DNA of 64,000 bases from Gammaproteobacteria bacterium. Its GTDB lineage: Bacteria > Pseudomonadota > Gammaproteobacteria > Steroidobacterales > GCA-2729495. Below are positions 62,604 to 64,000 of this stretch, one piece after another. The stretch is from assembly GCA_024229935.1 (NCBI GenBank), contig JAAERX010000002.1, positions 1 through 64,000 on the forward strand, given 5' to 3'. The notes under the pieces are model-generated. The model saw only the letters and a list, made by a program, of their open reading frames with translations, made no database searches and was not told where the DNA came from. How positions within the stretch are numbered: position 1 is the first letter of the stretch; every line of letters starts with the position of its first letter. A program made the translations under genes and the position numbers.

Positions 62604-63625
62604 ACCTCATAACCTGCCAACCTGACCTGCTGTGGTTGCGCCAGACATAACAGTAATTCCAGTAAAGCATTCCACGGCTGACCCGGGCTGGCACCTTTAA
62701 CAATACGATCAGTCAAACCCATCTTTGCCGCCAGTCTTCGCACACTGCGTTCATCATGATTATGCAGCGCTTTGCTCAGTAATGCCTGACGAGCATTCCA
62801 CACACGCGCCTCATTCATTGCCTGCCCAGGCGATGCACCCTGTTGAACTCGTGACCATAGTGAGACAAGCAGACTTGCCTCTCGTGCCAGTGCCCAAAGT
62901 GTCAAAGCCGGAGCAATGCCTTCTTTACGTAAACCATAGAGAATTCTTATTGCTCGGGTAACATCTTGGCCAACAGCCGCATCAGCCAGCTGAAATACAT
63001 CAAACCGGGCACCATCAGCAACACTTTGCTGCACGATTTCTGCCGTAACCTGCTGCCCATCTGCAAGCAATACCAACTTGCTAATTTCCTGCTGGGCTGC
63101 CAGCAAATTACCCTCAACCCGGGCAGCCAGTATTTCTATAGCCTCCTGGTCAAAACTAAGTCCAGCTGCCTGCATACGATTAGCCAACCAGCCTGGTAAC
63201 TGCTCTGGTGTCAGCATCCGAATAGCTACCCAAACCGCATCTTTTTCAAGGGTCTTCACCCACTTGGCTTTAGCATCAGCTTTTGGCGCAGTAATAATAA
63301 ATAAGGTATCAGCAGGTGGGTCTGCAACCAGCTCAACAATTGCAGCACCGCCCTCACGACCAGGCTTACCGGTAGTTAAACGTATTTCAACAATTTTACG
63401 ACTGGCGAACAATGACAGGTTATCCAAACCAGCACGCAGAGACTGCCAGTCAAATTTAGCATCTGCACTGTGTGACTCACGTTCGTCATATCCCTGACGA
63501 CGCGCCTGCACACGAATGGCATCTGCAACTTCACCCGCAAGCAGCGGGTCTTCGCCTGAAATGAAATAAATCGGTGACAAGCCCTTTGAAAGCTGTTGAT
63601 TAATCTTATTGGCTGTCAGTTTCAC
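62600..63625 (-). CDS. holA: DNA polymerase III subunit delta
   Basis: PIYFISGEDPLLAGEVADAIR; synteny with nadD. Confidence 0.95.
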   Translation of the reverse strand: MKLTANKINQQLSKGLSPIYFISGEDPLLAGEVADAIRVQARRQGYDERESHSADAKFDWQSLRAGLDNLSLFASRKIVEIRLTTGKPGREGGAAIVELVADPPADTLFIITAPKADAKAKWVKTLEKDAVWVAIRMLTPEQLPGWLANRMQAAGLSFDQEAIEILAARVEGNLLAAQQEISKLVLLADGQQVTAEIVQQSVADGARFDVFQLADAAVGQDVTRAIRILYGLRKEGIAPALTLWALAREASLLVSLWSRVQQGASPGQAMNEARVWNARQALLSKALHNHDERSVRRLAAKMGLTDRIVKGASPGQPWNALLELLLCLAQPQQVRLAGYEV

Positions 63626-63660
63626 TCTTTAATCGGCACTCCGTATTTTATCCAGATGGA

Positions 63661-63918
63661 TCAGCCTTTAAAGGCAGCCCAGTGAATGCACTCTTCTTCA
63701 AGTAATACCGGGATATCATCACGGACCGGATACACAAGGTCACCATCCTGACTTACCAGTCCCCCGGTCAAAATTTCTGTTAAAGACTCACCGCCATGGT
63801 TACGTACTTTGCCTGCAACAATAGCCGTATTGATCTCTGCCAGCAGCGTTTCATCCATACGGACAAGCGGCCGTCGGGTAATGGGGCAACACAAAATATC
63901 CAGTAATCTGTTATCCAT
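63661..63918 (-). CDS. Trm112-family protein
   Basis: LLDILCCPITRRPLV...GGLVSQDGDLVYPVRDDIPVLLEEE. Confidence 0.85.
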   Translation of the reverse strand: MDNRLLDILCCPITRRPLVRMDETLLAEINTAIVAGKVRNHGGESLTEILTGGLVSQDGDLVYPVRDDIPVLLEEECIHWAAFKG

Positions 63919-64000
63919 AGGTTATTACCTGTTACCCCTGATCAGTTGTCTCTAACTCAGAGTTAAATAATCTTTGCTACATAACTTCAATTCTACATCA

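Overview
This 64 kb window is a gammaproteobacterial chromosome segment. About 29-64 kb is a largely conserved housekeeping region on both strands. It holds gcvPB-gcvPA-gcvH-gcvT behind a tandem glycine riboswitch, ubiI-ubiH-pepP-ygfB, zapB/zapA-6S RNA-5-FCL ligase, rpiA, rpsI-rplM, coq7, crp, rpe, djlA, purC, purE, pmbA/tldD, yhdP-rng-maf-rlmH-rsfS-nadD-holA and a Trm112-like gene. The first ~29 kb is accessory. It starts with a truncated FMN-binding glutamate-synthase-family gene. A tRNA-Ile2/Met(CAU) gene follows, whose 3' half is repeated ~4.3 kb downstream, bracketing a decayed integrative element (integrase N-terminal fragment, VPxPA-sorted protein, RT fragment, ZnuD-like TonB receptor). 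Beyond it lie a PQQ dehydrogenase/cytochrome c region, an AT-rich ATP-grasp / 45-aa ORF / exported FMN-oxidase cluster, an ABC exporter, an MMPL/RND protein and an unannotated minimal ArfA-like gene. The best candidates for follow-up are the ATP-grasp-small ORF-Tat/lipoprotein oxidase cluster, the tRNA-bounded island, the short ArfA, the tetrapeptide-phased lysine-rich H1-like protein and a diverged intergenic repeat family at 47-55 kb. All calls come from reading the sequence and the supplied ORFs; no database search was run.
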